Shown here piece by piece: positions 37,201-44,510 of a DNA stretch of 64,000 bases. Made by a program: the position numbers and the translations under genes. Within the stretch, counting starts at the first letter, position 1. Each line of letters begins with the position of its first letter. The stretch spans positions 1-64,000 of the forward strand of contig CAWHBI010000009.1 of NCBI GenBank assembly GCA_963827545.1. The letters run 5' to 3'. The notes beneath the pieces are model-generated. The model ran no database searches and was not told the DNA's origin. It saw nothing but the letters and a program-made list of their open reading frames with translations. The stretch is from AWTP1-13 sp963827545. GTDB lineage: Bacteria > Pseudomonadota > Alphaproteobacteria > Rhizobiales > Hyphomicrobiaceae.

Positions 37201-37477
37201 CAAGGTGCACTGCGCCTTCTCCAGCTCCGACAAGTCTCCATACAACTTCGTGCAGGACGCCATCTGGGCCGCGCGCGAGCAGGTATGGGCAGCCCTGGAC
37301 AGCAACGGCATGGTGTTCGTGTGCGGTGACGGTCGCTTCATGGCGCCGGCCGTGCGTGAGACCCTCATCCGCATCCACATGGACAAGCGCGGCACCACGC
37401 TCGAGCAATCGTCCGAGTGGCTCGAGGGCATGATCGAAGGCGGGCGCTATCACCAGGACGTGTTCGGCTTCAAGTGA
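34235..37477 (+). CDS. CYP102-type cytochrome P450 / NADPH-P450 reductase fusion
   Basis: This is a self-sufficient fatty-acid hydroxylase of the BM3 type, about 1080 residues. The P450 part carries the I-helix motif AGHETTS (Thr273) and the heme loop FGNGQRACIG with Cys410. It is followed by an FMN flavodoxin domain (about residues 497-640, LYGTSLGTCRDIA) and an FAD/NADPH reductase part (RFYSISSSP, GPGTGFAPLRGFLQ, ending FGFK). The ATG at 34235 (MATDNPLHPIP) is preferred; a start at 34142 would add 31 residues with no counterpart in the family. It is divergent from the WS/DGAT gene across 245 bases with no further gene. Confidence 0.95.
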   Translation: MATDNPLHPIPHPPRKLLVGNILSVSASAPVQDLIQIARQLGPIFWLDMMGKPMVIISGHALVDEVSDEARFEKSTRGPLRRLRPLAHGLFTADTQEPRWSKSHNILLPTFAQRAVQGYHDAMLDLADQLVLKWERLNADDEIDVTDDMTRLTLDTIGLCGFDFRFNSFYRDGNHPFVDAMFRALHTTMQTRGLPLEDIIYRREQRQLRDDIRYMHGMVEHVIKERRTSERDEGKKDLLNYMLSGVDKKTGQRLDDTQIRDETIIFLIAGHETTSGLLSFAVYALLNNPEVLAKAYAEVDSVLGPDPAARPTYAQVNKLIYVQQILKETLRLWPTAPAFGIHALQDTLVGGKYPLKKHWHSIVLAPMLHRDPAVWGDQAEAFDPDNFTREAEAARPIHAYKPFGNGQRACIGRQFAMQEATLVLGMVLQRFKLIDHTRYQLKIKESLTIKPDGLKIKVRPRTDRIVGKSSAPIVVTTKAPNGTAPGGEASVKGEGRVLTVLYGTSLGTCRDIADQISDRAAAGGFQVACNPLDDAAGGLPESGTLVVVTSTYNGSAPDSATKMETAIREKRIGEVERPDLTYAVLGCGNTQWKTYQAFPKLIESTLRQTGARSLLPRGEADGNGDFDASVERWMGEFWKALGDGGGPAKAVAAAPKLKIAFSDEHATRASVLPESAYRLEVVGNEELVKDATGLWDFSKEAPRSSTRHMTIRLPKDATYRTGDHVAVYARNRPDVVDSIIERLGLRPDQVVVLDGQGSRMRHLPIGKPVTVRQLLTDFVELQDAASRNDVRALLSHTRCPVTIKELTKLAGEDDEAKKAFARDITDKRVTIYDLLMRYPAIELTLDGLLEMTSAIRPRFYSISSSPLVSPDAINLTVGTVAAPAWSGSGFYQGVASSHLRSVEPGKEILGFVRRPNPPFAPPEDPEVPLILVGPGTGFAPLRGFLQERAAQRANGIETSTALLFYGCRHPDHDWFYRDEMAAWEEQGVAKVHCAFSSSDKSPYNFVQDAIWAAREQVWAALDSNGMVFVCGDGRFMAPAVRETLIRIHMDKRGTTLEQSSEWLEGMIEGGRYHQDVFGFK

Positions 37478-37558
37478 GTTTCCGTTCGCTTGGCGCACCC
37501 CAATGGATGGAACGGAGTCCCAGGCGCCCTGGTGCTATGAGGTGGTCAGCCCAAAAAA

Positions 37559-37574
37559 TGTTTCACGTGAAACA
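37559..37574. promoter_or_regulatory. parS site (ParB binding site)
   Basis: TGTTTCACGTGAAACA is a perfect match to the bacterial parS consensus; with flanking A and T it is an 18-bp palindrome (37558-37575). ParB binds such sites and spreads along DNA to help segregate the replication origin. It lies between the convergent CYP102 and phasin genes. parA and parB are not in the window. The site suggests the window is near the origin domain of its replicon. Confidence 0.9.
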
Positions 37575-37634
37575 TCAACGGATTGGTTAATTTTCTTGGC
37601 TGCTTTGCGCGCCCCACTTCGGGTCTGCGAGGCA

Positions 37635-37663
37635 GGCGCTCCACCACAGCGTGGTAGAGCGCC
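37635..37663. terminator. Convergent terminator hairpin, CYP102 / phasin
   Basis: GGCGCTCCACCAC (37635-37647) and GTGGTAGAGCGCC (37651-37663) pair over 13 positions with one mismatch, around a 3-base loop. This very stable hairpin sits between the two convergent genes and could stop transcription from both sides. A T-run is lacking. Confidence 0.5.
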
Positions 37664-37710
37664 GCACCACCGCAACCCCCACTGCCGACCTCGCTCGGTC
37701 AAGCGGCGGC

Positions 37711-38184
37711 TTAGGCCGCGGGCCGCTCAACGATTTTGCGCACGGTCTCACCCAGCGGCGACCAAGCGGCGATCGTCTTGGACTGCGCAATCGCGTTCAG
37801 CTCGTTGACCGACGCGAACATTGCCTGATTGCGCCGCGTGACGTAGTCGACGTGCAGCTCGAGGAGCTCCCTGAGGCACTTGGCCTTGATGGTCTTGCGG
37901 CCGAGCTCGATGGTGTCAGTCAGGGCCTCCTTGCCATAGCGGCCGAGCGCGCCATTGAACTCGGCGACGCCGTCGAACGAGGTGCGGCCGGCGTGGCCAA
38001 GCGTGCCGATGACCTGGCTCCCGATCTCCCTGGCGTCACTCCATTTCGCCTGGGCATCGGCGAGCGTGCCTTCCACGCGTTCAACAGCGGCCAGGGCTGC
38101 CGCTTCAGACTTGGAGGCGGCTTCCTGGACCAGCGTGCTGGCGTTCCTGATGACGGTCTTCAGACCGGTTTCCTGGGCTTGCAT
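37711..38184 (-). CDS. Phasin family protein
   Basis: Phasins coat polyhydroxyalkanoate storage granules. This 157-residue helical protein has the family segment LRELLELHVDYVTRRNQAMF and a C-terminal WSPLGETVRK. ATG at 38184 is chosen over 38190 because AGGAG abuts the earlier ATG and lies a normal 6 bases before the later one. It is divergent from a second phasin; the 250-base gap between them holds palindromes. Confidence 0.9.
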   Translation of the reverse strand: MQAQETGLKTVIRNASTLVQEAASKSEAAALAAVERVEGTLADAQAKWSDAREIGSQVIGTLGHAGRTSFDGVAEFNGALGRYGKEALTDTIELGRKTIKAKCLRELLELHVDYVTRRNQAMFASVNELNAIAQSKTIAAWSPLGETVRKIVERPAA

Positions 38185-38202
38185 TGGCATCTCCTGTGGG
38201 GC

Positions 38203-38222
38203 GACGTTGACGATAACGTCAA
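38203..38222. promoter_or_regulatory. Palindromic operator candidate between phasin genes
   Basis: GACGTT (38203-38208) and AACGTC (38215-38220) form a perfect inverted repeat, nested with TTGACG (38207-38212) and CGTCAA (38217-38222). It is just upstream of the minus-strand phasin. The binding protein is unknown. Confidence 0.45.
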
Positions 38223-38237
38223 TATAGGCTTCTTATG

Positions 38238-38248
38238 CTGCATTGCAA
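38238..38248. promoter_or_regulatory. Candidate PhaR-type site
   Basis: CTGCATTGCAA resembles the CTGC-N3-GCAG element described for PhaR of Paracoccus and Rhodobacter, with one mismatch. PhaR represses phasin genes until polyhydroxyalkanoate is present. It lies in the divergent phasin promoter region, 54 bases from the minus-strand start. Assignment is by pattern only. Confidence 0.4.
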
Positions 38249-38435
38249 CAATCAACTATATTGCGTCGCACAATTCCCCTGCGACATTTTCAGCATGGCA
38301 TGGCCCAATCGTATTGCGCGTAACCCCGTACACCCGGCCCGGCCGAGCAATCTGGGGGCATCTGCCGACGTTCGGTGGGATTTGCGGCGCGCGGCCGTTA
38401 TGTTGGGGCACCGCCGAAGCCCCTTGGAGGACGTC

Positions 38436-38813
38436 ATGGCCCAGCCCCCCACCTTTGAAATCCCCCAGCAACTGCGCGAACTCACCGAGAGGAACTTGGA
38501 GCATGCGCGTACCGCTTACGGTCAGTTCATGGATGCGATGACGCAAGCGATGGGTGTTTGGGCCAACGCGGCGCCGGCGAACGCCATGACCTCGGGCTTC
38601 AAGGTGGTGCAGGATCGTGCCGTCAAATTCGCCAAGCAGAACGCCGAGGCGTGCTTCAATCTGGCCAGCGAGCTCGCCAACGCCAAGGACCTGACGGATG
38701 TGATGAGCATCCAAACCCGCCATGCGCAGACTCTCATGCAGACCTACGCGCTGCAAGCCCAGGAGCTGGGCCGGCTCATGATGGAGGCCGCGCAGAGCAT
38801 GCAGCAGAAGTAG
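38436..38813 (+). CDS. Second phasin-like protein
   Basis: This 125-residue helical protein shows phasin features: ELTERNLEHARTAYGQFMDAM, a long amphipathic region, and MSIQTRHAQTLMQTYALQAQE. It starts at ATG 38436 with GGAGG upstream; the longer in-frame reading covers the promoter and is not credible. It is divergent from the other phasin. Both probably associate with storage granules, though one may act on acyl chains or lipid bodies instead. Confidence 0.85.
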   Translation: MAQPPTFEIPQQLRELTERNLEHARTAYGQFMDAMTQAMGVWANAAPANAMTSGFKVVQDRAVKFAKQNAEACFNLASELANAKDLTDVMSIQTRHAQTLMQTYALQAQELGRLMMEAAQSMQQK

Positions 38814-38848
38814 CCCTGCTGCGGGCGCACCCCTGCGAAATCAATCGG

Positions 38849-39751
38849 TCAGCGTGCGTGTCCCGCAATGGCGTCGATGATCTGCGGCCACATCGAGATC
38901 GGCAGGGCATGGCCCATGCCCTTGATTGTCAGGAACTTGGCGCCCGGGATTGCCTTGGCCGTCGCCTGACCGCCTTCGATGCGCACCAGCGGGTCGGCAT
39001 CGCCGTGGAGGACGAGCGCGGGCACGTGCACGGACTTGAGGGCTTCCGTCCGGTTGCCCGACGCCAGGATAGCGGCAAGCTGGCGAGCAACTCCCGTCGG
39101 ATTGAGCCCGCGCTCATAGGCGCGGGCGGCGCGTTCCAGGTCCTTCGCCTCGTCAAGCGGGAAACCGGGACCGCGCAATACGCTCCACGTGCGAACGTAG
39201 CTCTGGAAGTATTCCTCCCGGTTCTTGGGCGGCGGCGCCAGGAGCACGCCAAGCGCCTCTGGCGTCGCCTGCGGCAGGCCCGGATCGCCGGTCGACGACA
39301 TGATGGATGTCAGGGTGCGCAGGCGGGGCGCATGGTGGATCGCCATCTCCTGCACGATCCCGCCCCCCATCGACACGCCGACGACGTGCGCCTTCCCGAT
39401 GTTCAGGGCGTCAAGCAGCCCCACCGCGTCAGCGGCCATATCGCGCAGCGTATAGGGGGCGGAGACGGGCTTGCCCGTCAGGGCTTGGCCAAGCAACGCC
39501 ATTATATCGGGCGTGCCGTGCTGTGGGAACTTGGTCGAAAGCCCGATGTCGCGATTGTCGAAGCGGATGACCCAATAGCCGCGCGACGCCAGCTGGCCGC
39601 AGAAATCCTCGTCCCATCCGATCATCTGCACGGCAAGGCCCATGATCAGGAGGATTGGAGGGGCCTTGGCGTCACCGAACGTGTCGTAGCAAAGCTCGAT
39701 CCCGTTGGCCTTCGCCAGGGCCGGCTCCGTGTGGCGGACTGATGGGGTCAT
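38849..39751 (-). CDS. Alpha/beta-hydrolase
   Basis: This 300-residue hydrolase has the oxyanion region PPILLIMGLAVQM, the nucleophile elbow GVSMGG (Ser about residue 120) and the C-terminal catalytic Asp and His (HGDADPLVRIEGG, KGMGHALP). ATG at 39751 has GAGG 6 bases upstream and is preferred over 39757. It may be an esterase or granule lipase; the family is too broad to name the substrate. It is convergent with the second phasin. Confidence 0.82.
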   Translation of the reverse strand: MTPSVRHTEPALAKANGIELCYDTFGDAKAPPILLIMGLAVQMIGWDEDFCGQLASRGYWVIRFDNRDIGLSTKFPQHGTPDIMALLGQALTGKPVSAPYTLRDMAADAVGLLDALNIGKAHVVGVSMGGGIVQEMAIHHAPRLRTLTSIMSSTGDPGLPQATPEALGVLLAPPPKNREEYFQSYVRTWSVLRGPGFPLDEAKDLERAARAYERGLNPTGVARQLAAILASGNRTEALKSVHVPALVLHGDADPLVRIEGGQATAKAIPGAKFLTIKGMGHALPISMWPQIIDAIAGHAR

Positions 39752-39975
39752 GATCATCCTCGCTCGCGCATGGGGCTTTGGGCCGCCGGGGAACCAACTT
39801 GTGATCGCCTGATCATAACCCAGCCTCCTTCGACGCAAACAGCATGGACGCCGACTGCAGCAATCTTTGGCCTTCGTTCCCCCTTGAACCTCGTAGCAAC
39901 TCCACAAAGGCAGTTCGCAATCCGGCGAAGACCCCCTAAGCTGTGGGCAAAGATAGAGCCTTAGGGAGGCGACTG

Positions 39976-41673
39976 ATGGATAAGATCTGGGTCAAGAACT
40001 ACCCGCTGGGCGTGCCGGCCGACATCGATGCCGCGCAATATCCTTCCCTGGTTGCGCTCTTCGATGAGAGCTTCTCGAAGTACAAGGAACGCAATGCCTA
40101 CGCCTGCATGGACAAGAAGCTGACCTATGGTCAGGTCGACGAGATGTCCCGGGCGCTCGGCGCCTGGCTGCAGAGCAAGGGTCTGACGCGGGGCGATCGC
40201 GTCGCCATCATGATGCCGAACGTGCTGCAGTATCCGGTGTGCGTCGCCGGCATCCTGCGCGCCGGCTACGTGGTGGTGAACGTCAATCCGCTCTACACAC
40301 CGCGCGAGCTCGAGCACCAGCTCAAGGACTCGGGCGCCAAGGCCATCATCATCATCGAAAACTTCGCCAAGACGCTGGAGCACGTGCTGAGCAAAACTCC
40401 GGTGCAGCATATCGTGCTGGCCAGCATGGGCGACCTGCTGGGCTTCCCCAAGGGCGCGATCGTCAACATGGTCGTGCGCAAGGTTAAGAAGATGGTTCCG
40501 GCATTTTCACTGCCCGGCGCTACCAAGTTCAACGATGCGATCGCCGCCGGCCGACGGCTGAACTTCTCCAAGCCCGACCTCGAGCGCGACGATGTCGCCT
40601 TCCTGCAGTACACGGGCGGCACCACGGGCGTGTCCAAGGGCGCTACGCTGCTGCATCGCAATGTGATCGCCAACGTCCTGCAAAACGAGGCGTGGCTGCA
40701 GCCGGCCCTCAAGAAGGGCAAGCAGGTCGATCAGATGACGATCGTCACTGCGCTGCCGCTCTATCACATCTTCGCATTGACGGCGTGCGGCCTGCTCGGC
40801 ATGCGCATCGGCGCCATGTGCCTGCTCATTCCCAATCCGCGCGACATTCCCGGCTTCGTCAAGGAGCTGGCCAAGTACGAGTTCCACATGCTCCCGGCGG
40901 TGAACACGCTCTACAACGGGCTGCTGAACAATCCCGAGTTCGCCAAGCTCGACTTCAGCGGGCTCAAGGCGGCCAACGGTGGCGGCATGGCCGTGCAGCG
41001 GGCGGTGGCCGAGCGCTTCTTTAAGCTCACGGGCTGTCCCATCATCGAGGGATACGGCCTCTCCGAGACATCGCCGACGCTCACCTGCAACCGCGCTGAC
41101 AACAACGAGTACACCGGCACGATCGGGTTGCCGGTGCCATCCACCGAGATCTCGATCCGCGACGACGACGGTAACGAGGTCCCGCTTGGCCAGCCGGGCG
41201 AGATCTGCGCGCGCGGTCCTCAGGTGATGTCCGGCTACTGGCAGCGGCCGGACGAGACCGCGAAGGTCATGACCCCCGACGGCTTCTTCAAGACCGGTGA
41301 CGTCGGCGTCATGGATGCCGGAGGGCAAGTGAAGATCGTCGATCGCAAGAAGGACATGATCCTCGTCTCGGGCTTCAACGTTTACCCCAACGAGGTCGAG
41401 GACGTGGTTGCGAGCCATCCAGGCGTGCTGGAGTGCGCAGTCGTTGGCGTGCCCGATGCGGCCTCGGGGGAGGCCGTGGTCCTCTTCGTCGCCAAGAAGG
41501 ACCCGGCACTCACGGAGCAGGCGCTCATGAAGTTCTGCTCCGAGCAACTCACCGGCTACAAGAAGCCCAAATACATCGTCTTCCAGCAGGAGCTTCCGAA
41601 GACCAACGTGGGCAAGGTTCTGCGCCGTGAATTGCGCGATGCCGCCATGAGGGCGGCCAAACAGGCAGCGTGA
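39976..41673 (+). CDS. fadD: Long-chain fatty acid-CoA ligase
   Basis: This is a 565-residue AMP-forming acyl-CoA synthetase. The P-loop YTGGTTGVSKGA (about residue 213), EGYGLSETSPTL and the GDVGVMDAGGQVKIVDRKKDMI hinge region are intact, as is a C-terminal lysine (KTNVGKVLRRELR). It activates fatty acids for beta-oxidation or lipid synthesis. ATG at 39976 has AGGGAGG upstream. Its position next to CYP102, WS/DGAT and phasins fits a fatty-acid or storage-lipid area. Confidence 0.92.
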   Translation: MDKIWVKNYPLGVPADIDAAQYPSLVALFDESFSKYKERNAYACMDKKLTYGQVDEMSRALGAWLQSKGLTRGDRVAIMMPNVLQYPVCVAGILRAGYVVVNVNPLYTPRELEHQLKDSGAKAIIIIENFAKTLEHVLSKTPVQHIVLASMGDLLGFPKGAIVNMVVRKVKKMVPAFSLPGATKFNDAIAAGRRLNFSKPDLERDDVAFLQYTGGTTGVSKGATLLHRNVIANVLQNEAWLQPALKKGKQVDQMTIVTALPLYHIFALTACGLLGMRIGAMCLLIPNPRDIPGFVKELAKYEFHMLPAVNTLYNGLLNNPEFAKLDFSGLKAANGGGMAVQRAVAERFFKLTGCPIIEGYGLSETSPTLTCNRADNNEYTGTIGLPVPSTEISIRDDDGNEVPLGQPGEICARGPQVMSGYWQRPDETAKVMTPDGFFKTGDVGVMDAGGQVKIVDRKKDMILVSGFNVYPNEVEDVVASHPGVLECAVVGVPDAASGEAVVLFVAKKDPALTEQALMKFCSEQLTGYKKPKYIVFQQELPKTNVGKVLRRELRDAAMRAAKQAA

Positions 41674-41980
41674 ACGAGCCATCGGCGGTCGGCAATGGCG
41701 CCGTTCGCGGCGTTCTGCGCAAGAAGCATGCTGCTGGTCCTTCGAGGGTGCCTATGCTCCCACCGGGCTTCAGTTGGGGCGTGGCAGGTTCAGGTGCACC
41801 GTGGTTACTCGGAAACGATCGACCATCGAAAAACGCAATGCCAAATGAAGGGCTTGTCAGTGCGGCGATGGGCGCGCAACAGTTGTGTGGACAGGCAAAA
41901 CAGGTGCCGATAGGAACAACTCGCAGCGGCGCAGAGGTGCCCAACGAGGGTTGGATTTGCAAGTCCCGAACACATGGGGG
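41674..41980. other. Intergenic region before the glycosyltransferase operon
   Basis: These 307 bases carry no recognisable gene. Short frames are present but lack family features. The region presumably holds the promoter of the operon that starts near 41981. If translation began at 41885 or 41951 instead, the gap would be shorter. No operator or terminator could be identified. Confidence 0.55.
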
Positions 41981-43936
41981 GTGGCGCGGCGGTGGGCCCT
42001 CATCGCTCTGGCCTTGGCCCCAATTTTTTTCATCGCGTTGTCGGGCTCGCGGCACACGGTCCAGACCCTGGCCCACGAAGCGTCTGCAAGAGCAGATACT
42101 GCTGCCACCGCGACCCACTCCGCGTGGCACAAGCGCTGGTGGATCGATAAGGCAGCCAGGCTGTTGCGCGGCGGCGAGGGCCTCGGGCCCGACGACGACA
42201 TCCAAGCCCTGATGGGCCTGTCCAAAGAAGCGATACTACGCCGCTTCATGGAGGATGTGCGCTTCGGCAACTCGATACTGGACTTCAATCTGTTCTTTCT
42301 CGGGTTCAAGTCCGACGCCCTGAAAGCTGGTGCCGTCTACGACAGAACAGTTTTCGATTTTCCCAACGCGGTGGCGGCAGCCCAGGCGCTCCTGACGGGC
42401 GGCGACTACTTCAAGCTGTTCGACTTCGAGGGACCTTTCTACATGGCGCCCTTGCGCAGCGAGCCGTCCGAGGATCCTCCTCTGCCTGCGGATGTGGGCC
42501 TCTCCCCAGCCCAGCTGCGCAAGAAGGCCATGGGCGAGATCGAGGCGGAGCTCGCGACCGTGGCGGCTTCTGTGAAAACGGTCACGGGCATGGCCGACGT
42601 GTGCCGCAAGGTCGAGAAACTGGCGGAACGCGTGGAGGAACTCACCCAGAAACTCCACCGGGCGTTCGACGACGCGGAAATCTTTGCCCTCATTCGCGGG
42701 GAGGTGCTGGCGGCCCCGCTTGATGCACTAGCAAAGCTCGCGGAGAAGGAATGCGCGAAGCGAGGCGCGTCGGGGCCTGCGCGAAGAAAGTTGGCGGCCG
42801 GCGTGCAGCGTGCCCAGCAGCGGATCAAGCGCGCCTTTGACGAGATCGCGACGTTCGAGCCGGCGGTCTATCGGCCAAAATCCGTGCTCGAGTTCCGGCG
42901 ACTGGACCTTTCCGCGCTCCCGACCAGGCAGAAATGGCTCAGCTTCGGCTTCGAGCAGGGCATGGCACTGGGGAATTCGTCGACGAACTTCAATCGCAAG
43001 CGATCCGCCTACGTGTTGAAGCGCTTCTTCTGCGATGATCTCATTCCCATCGGCTTCGAAAGCCCCCAAGAGCACATCGGCGGCGCGCACGGATCGCAGA
43101 CAACGTGCTTTGCGTGCCATCACAAGCTCGATCCCATGGCCGGCTTCTTCCGATCCCATGGCGCATATTTCTTCGACTACTCACGGTCCGACGACATCAT
43201 CTTCGATGACCTGGCCAGCAAGGAGCGCAAGCTCTACGAGTCGCTGTGGAAGGCGGCAAACAAGGCCGAGCGCACATGGAACATCGGCTACATCCGCTCC
43301 TCGCGATGGCAGACGCACAACAGCTACGGCAGCTCTATGGCTGATCTGTCGCGCATCGTGCGCTCCGCGCCGGAGGTCAAGCGCTGCCTCATGCGGCGGC
43401 TGCACGAATATGTCGTGGCGGAGCACCAGACCATCGACAGCGGCTACCTCGACTATTTGACCCGCACCTTCGAGGCCGAGGCCGCAACGGATCCGTCAGG
43501 GGCCATGAAGAGTGCGATCGTCCGCATTCTTCAGAGCTCGGCGTTCGAGCAACCCGATGCGGATCCAAGGCGCTGCTACGACCTGGCCCCGGGAGCGACC
43601 GTCGGCCCGGGCCCTCCTTGCCGCGTCTCTTCCATACTCACCAAAAACTGCGGTCAATGCCACCATGCAGGCGGCGAGAAGGGGGCAGAGCGGCTCGACG
43701 TGCATTCCTGGATCGTTGCGCCCGACGGTAAACAGCGTTCGTTCCGCCATGTCGACGCCGATACGCAGCAGCTTTCCGCTCAGGACAGTTTGGCTCGCGT
43801 CATCGAGCGGCTGTCCAGTTTCGATCAGAAGACCCGCATGCCCCTGGGACGCGTCATGCCGAACGACGAGCGTCAGGAGCTCTTTCTGTGGGCTCAGGAG
43901 GAGCTCGCCGCAATCTCGAAACAGGTGAGCCGATGA
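41981..43936 (+). CDS. Exported di-heme c-type cytochrome-like protein
   Basis: This is a secreted protein of about 651 residues with an N-terminal hydrophobic signal (ARRWALIALALAPIFFIAL). It has two heme-attachment motifs: CFACHH (Cys376, Cys379) and CGQCHH (Cys557, Cys560). The layout, with heme motifs in CHHKLDPMAGF and a late CGQCHHAGG, resembles planctomycete/myxobacterial DUF1588/DUF1585-type proteins that travel with DUF1501 proteins. The start is uncertain: 41885 and 41951 are also possible, but 41981 gives the signal at the N-terminus. It overlaps the next gene by 4 bases. The substrate or electron partner is unknown. Confidence 0.68.
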   Translation: MARRWALIALALAPIFFIALSGSRHTVQTLAHEASARADTAATATHSAWHKRWWIDKAARLLRGGEGLGPDDDIQALMGLSKEAILRRFMEDVRFGNSILDFNLFFLGFKSDALKAGAVYDRTVFDFPNAVAAAQALLTGGDYFKLFDFEGPFYMAPLRSEPSEDPPLPADVGLSPAQLRKKAMGEIEAELATVAASVKTVTGMADVCRKVEKLAERVEELTQKLHRAFDDAEIFALIRGEVLAAPLDALAKLAEKECAKRGASGPARRKLAAGVQRAQQRIKRAFDEIATFEPAVYRPKSVLEFRRLDLSALPTRQKWLSFGFEQGMALGNSSTNFNRKRSAYVLKRFFCDDLIPIGFESPQEHIGGAHGSQTTCFACHHKLDPMAGFFRSHGAYFFDYSRSDDIIFDDLASKERKLYESLWKAANKAERTWNIGYIRSSRWQTHNSYGSSMADLSRIVRSAPEVKRCLMRRLHEYVVAEHQTIDSGYLDYLTRTFEAEAATDPSGAMKSAIVRILQSSAFEQPDADPRRCYDLAPGATVGPGPPCRVSSILTKNCGQCHHAGGEKGAERLDVHSWIVAPDGKQRSFRHVDADTQQLSAQDSLARVIERLSSFDQKTRMPLGRVMPNDERQELFLWAQEELAAISKQVSR

Positions 43937-44499
43937 GCATTCCTCGGCTCGCTGCTGCCCTCGCCATCTGCCTCGTTGCATCGGAAGGCTTGGCGCAGAG
44001 CTCGCAATTCAAGGGCTGGGAGACGGTCTCGAGGGAACTGTCGGTCAGGATCGCCCCCAAGGACAAACCCCTGCAACTCGACCAGTTTCTGCCGGTGGAC
44101 AGCATGGATGAGCTGCTCGGCACGTGGTCGACCTTCGGGACGGAGCATACCTTCCGCAACGGCGTGCCCAACGCCCTGAATCTGATGATTTGGCATGTCG
44201 GGCTGTCGAGATTCTCCAATGCAGTGGGGCAATCCTGCACCACTCCCAGTCTCGAGTTTCATCCCAGGTTCATGGCGACACTGCAAAAACTTTGCCGTTG
44301 GCCAGCTGCCGAGGCGAGAGACGAAGCCGTGCTTCTGGAGTTCTGGACCAGCGTGATGGGCCATAGCGCGTCGGCCGACGAATACATCGCCTGGCGCGAT
44401 TTCTTCACGGGGGAATACGGGGACCGTGCGGCTGCCGAGACGATTGCTGCCATGACACTCGCCATCACGATGAACCCCCGGTTCCTGCTGCACAGGTGA
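43933..44499 (+). CDS. Small exported protein of the DUF1501 operon
   Basis: This 188-residue protein has a signal peptide (MSIPRLAAALAICLVASEG, ending LAQ). No family is recognised. The C-terminus (AAMTLAITMNPRFLLHR) recalls the last helix of DUF1592/1800-type proteins, which commonly accompany DUF1501. Its ATG overlaps the upstream stop (ATGA), and the next gene starts at its end, so the three are probably co-translated. It may be a subunit that bridges the heme protein and the DUF1501 protein. Confidence 0.7.
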   Translation: MSIPRLAAALAICLVASEGLAQSSQFKGWETVSRELSVRIAPKDKPLQLDQFLPVDSMDELLGTWSTFGTEHTFRNGVPNALNLMIWHVGLSRFSNAVGQSCTTPSLEFHPRFMATLQKLCRWPAAEARDEAVLLEFWTSVMGHSASADEYIAWRDFFTGEYGDRAAAETIAAMTLAITMNPRFLLHR

Positions 44500-44510
44500 G
44501 CGGGCGCGTC

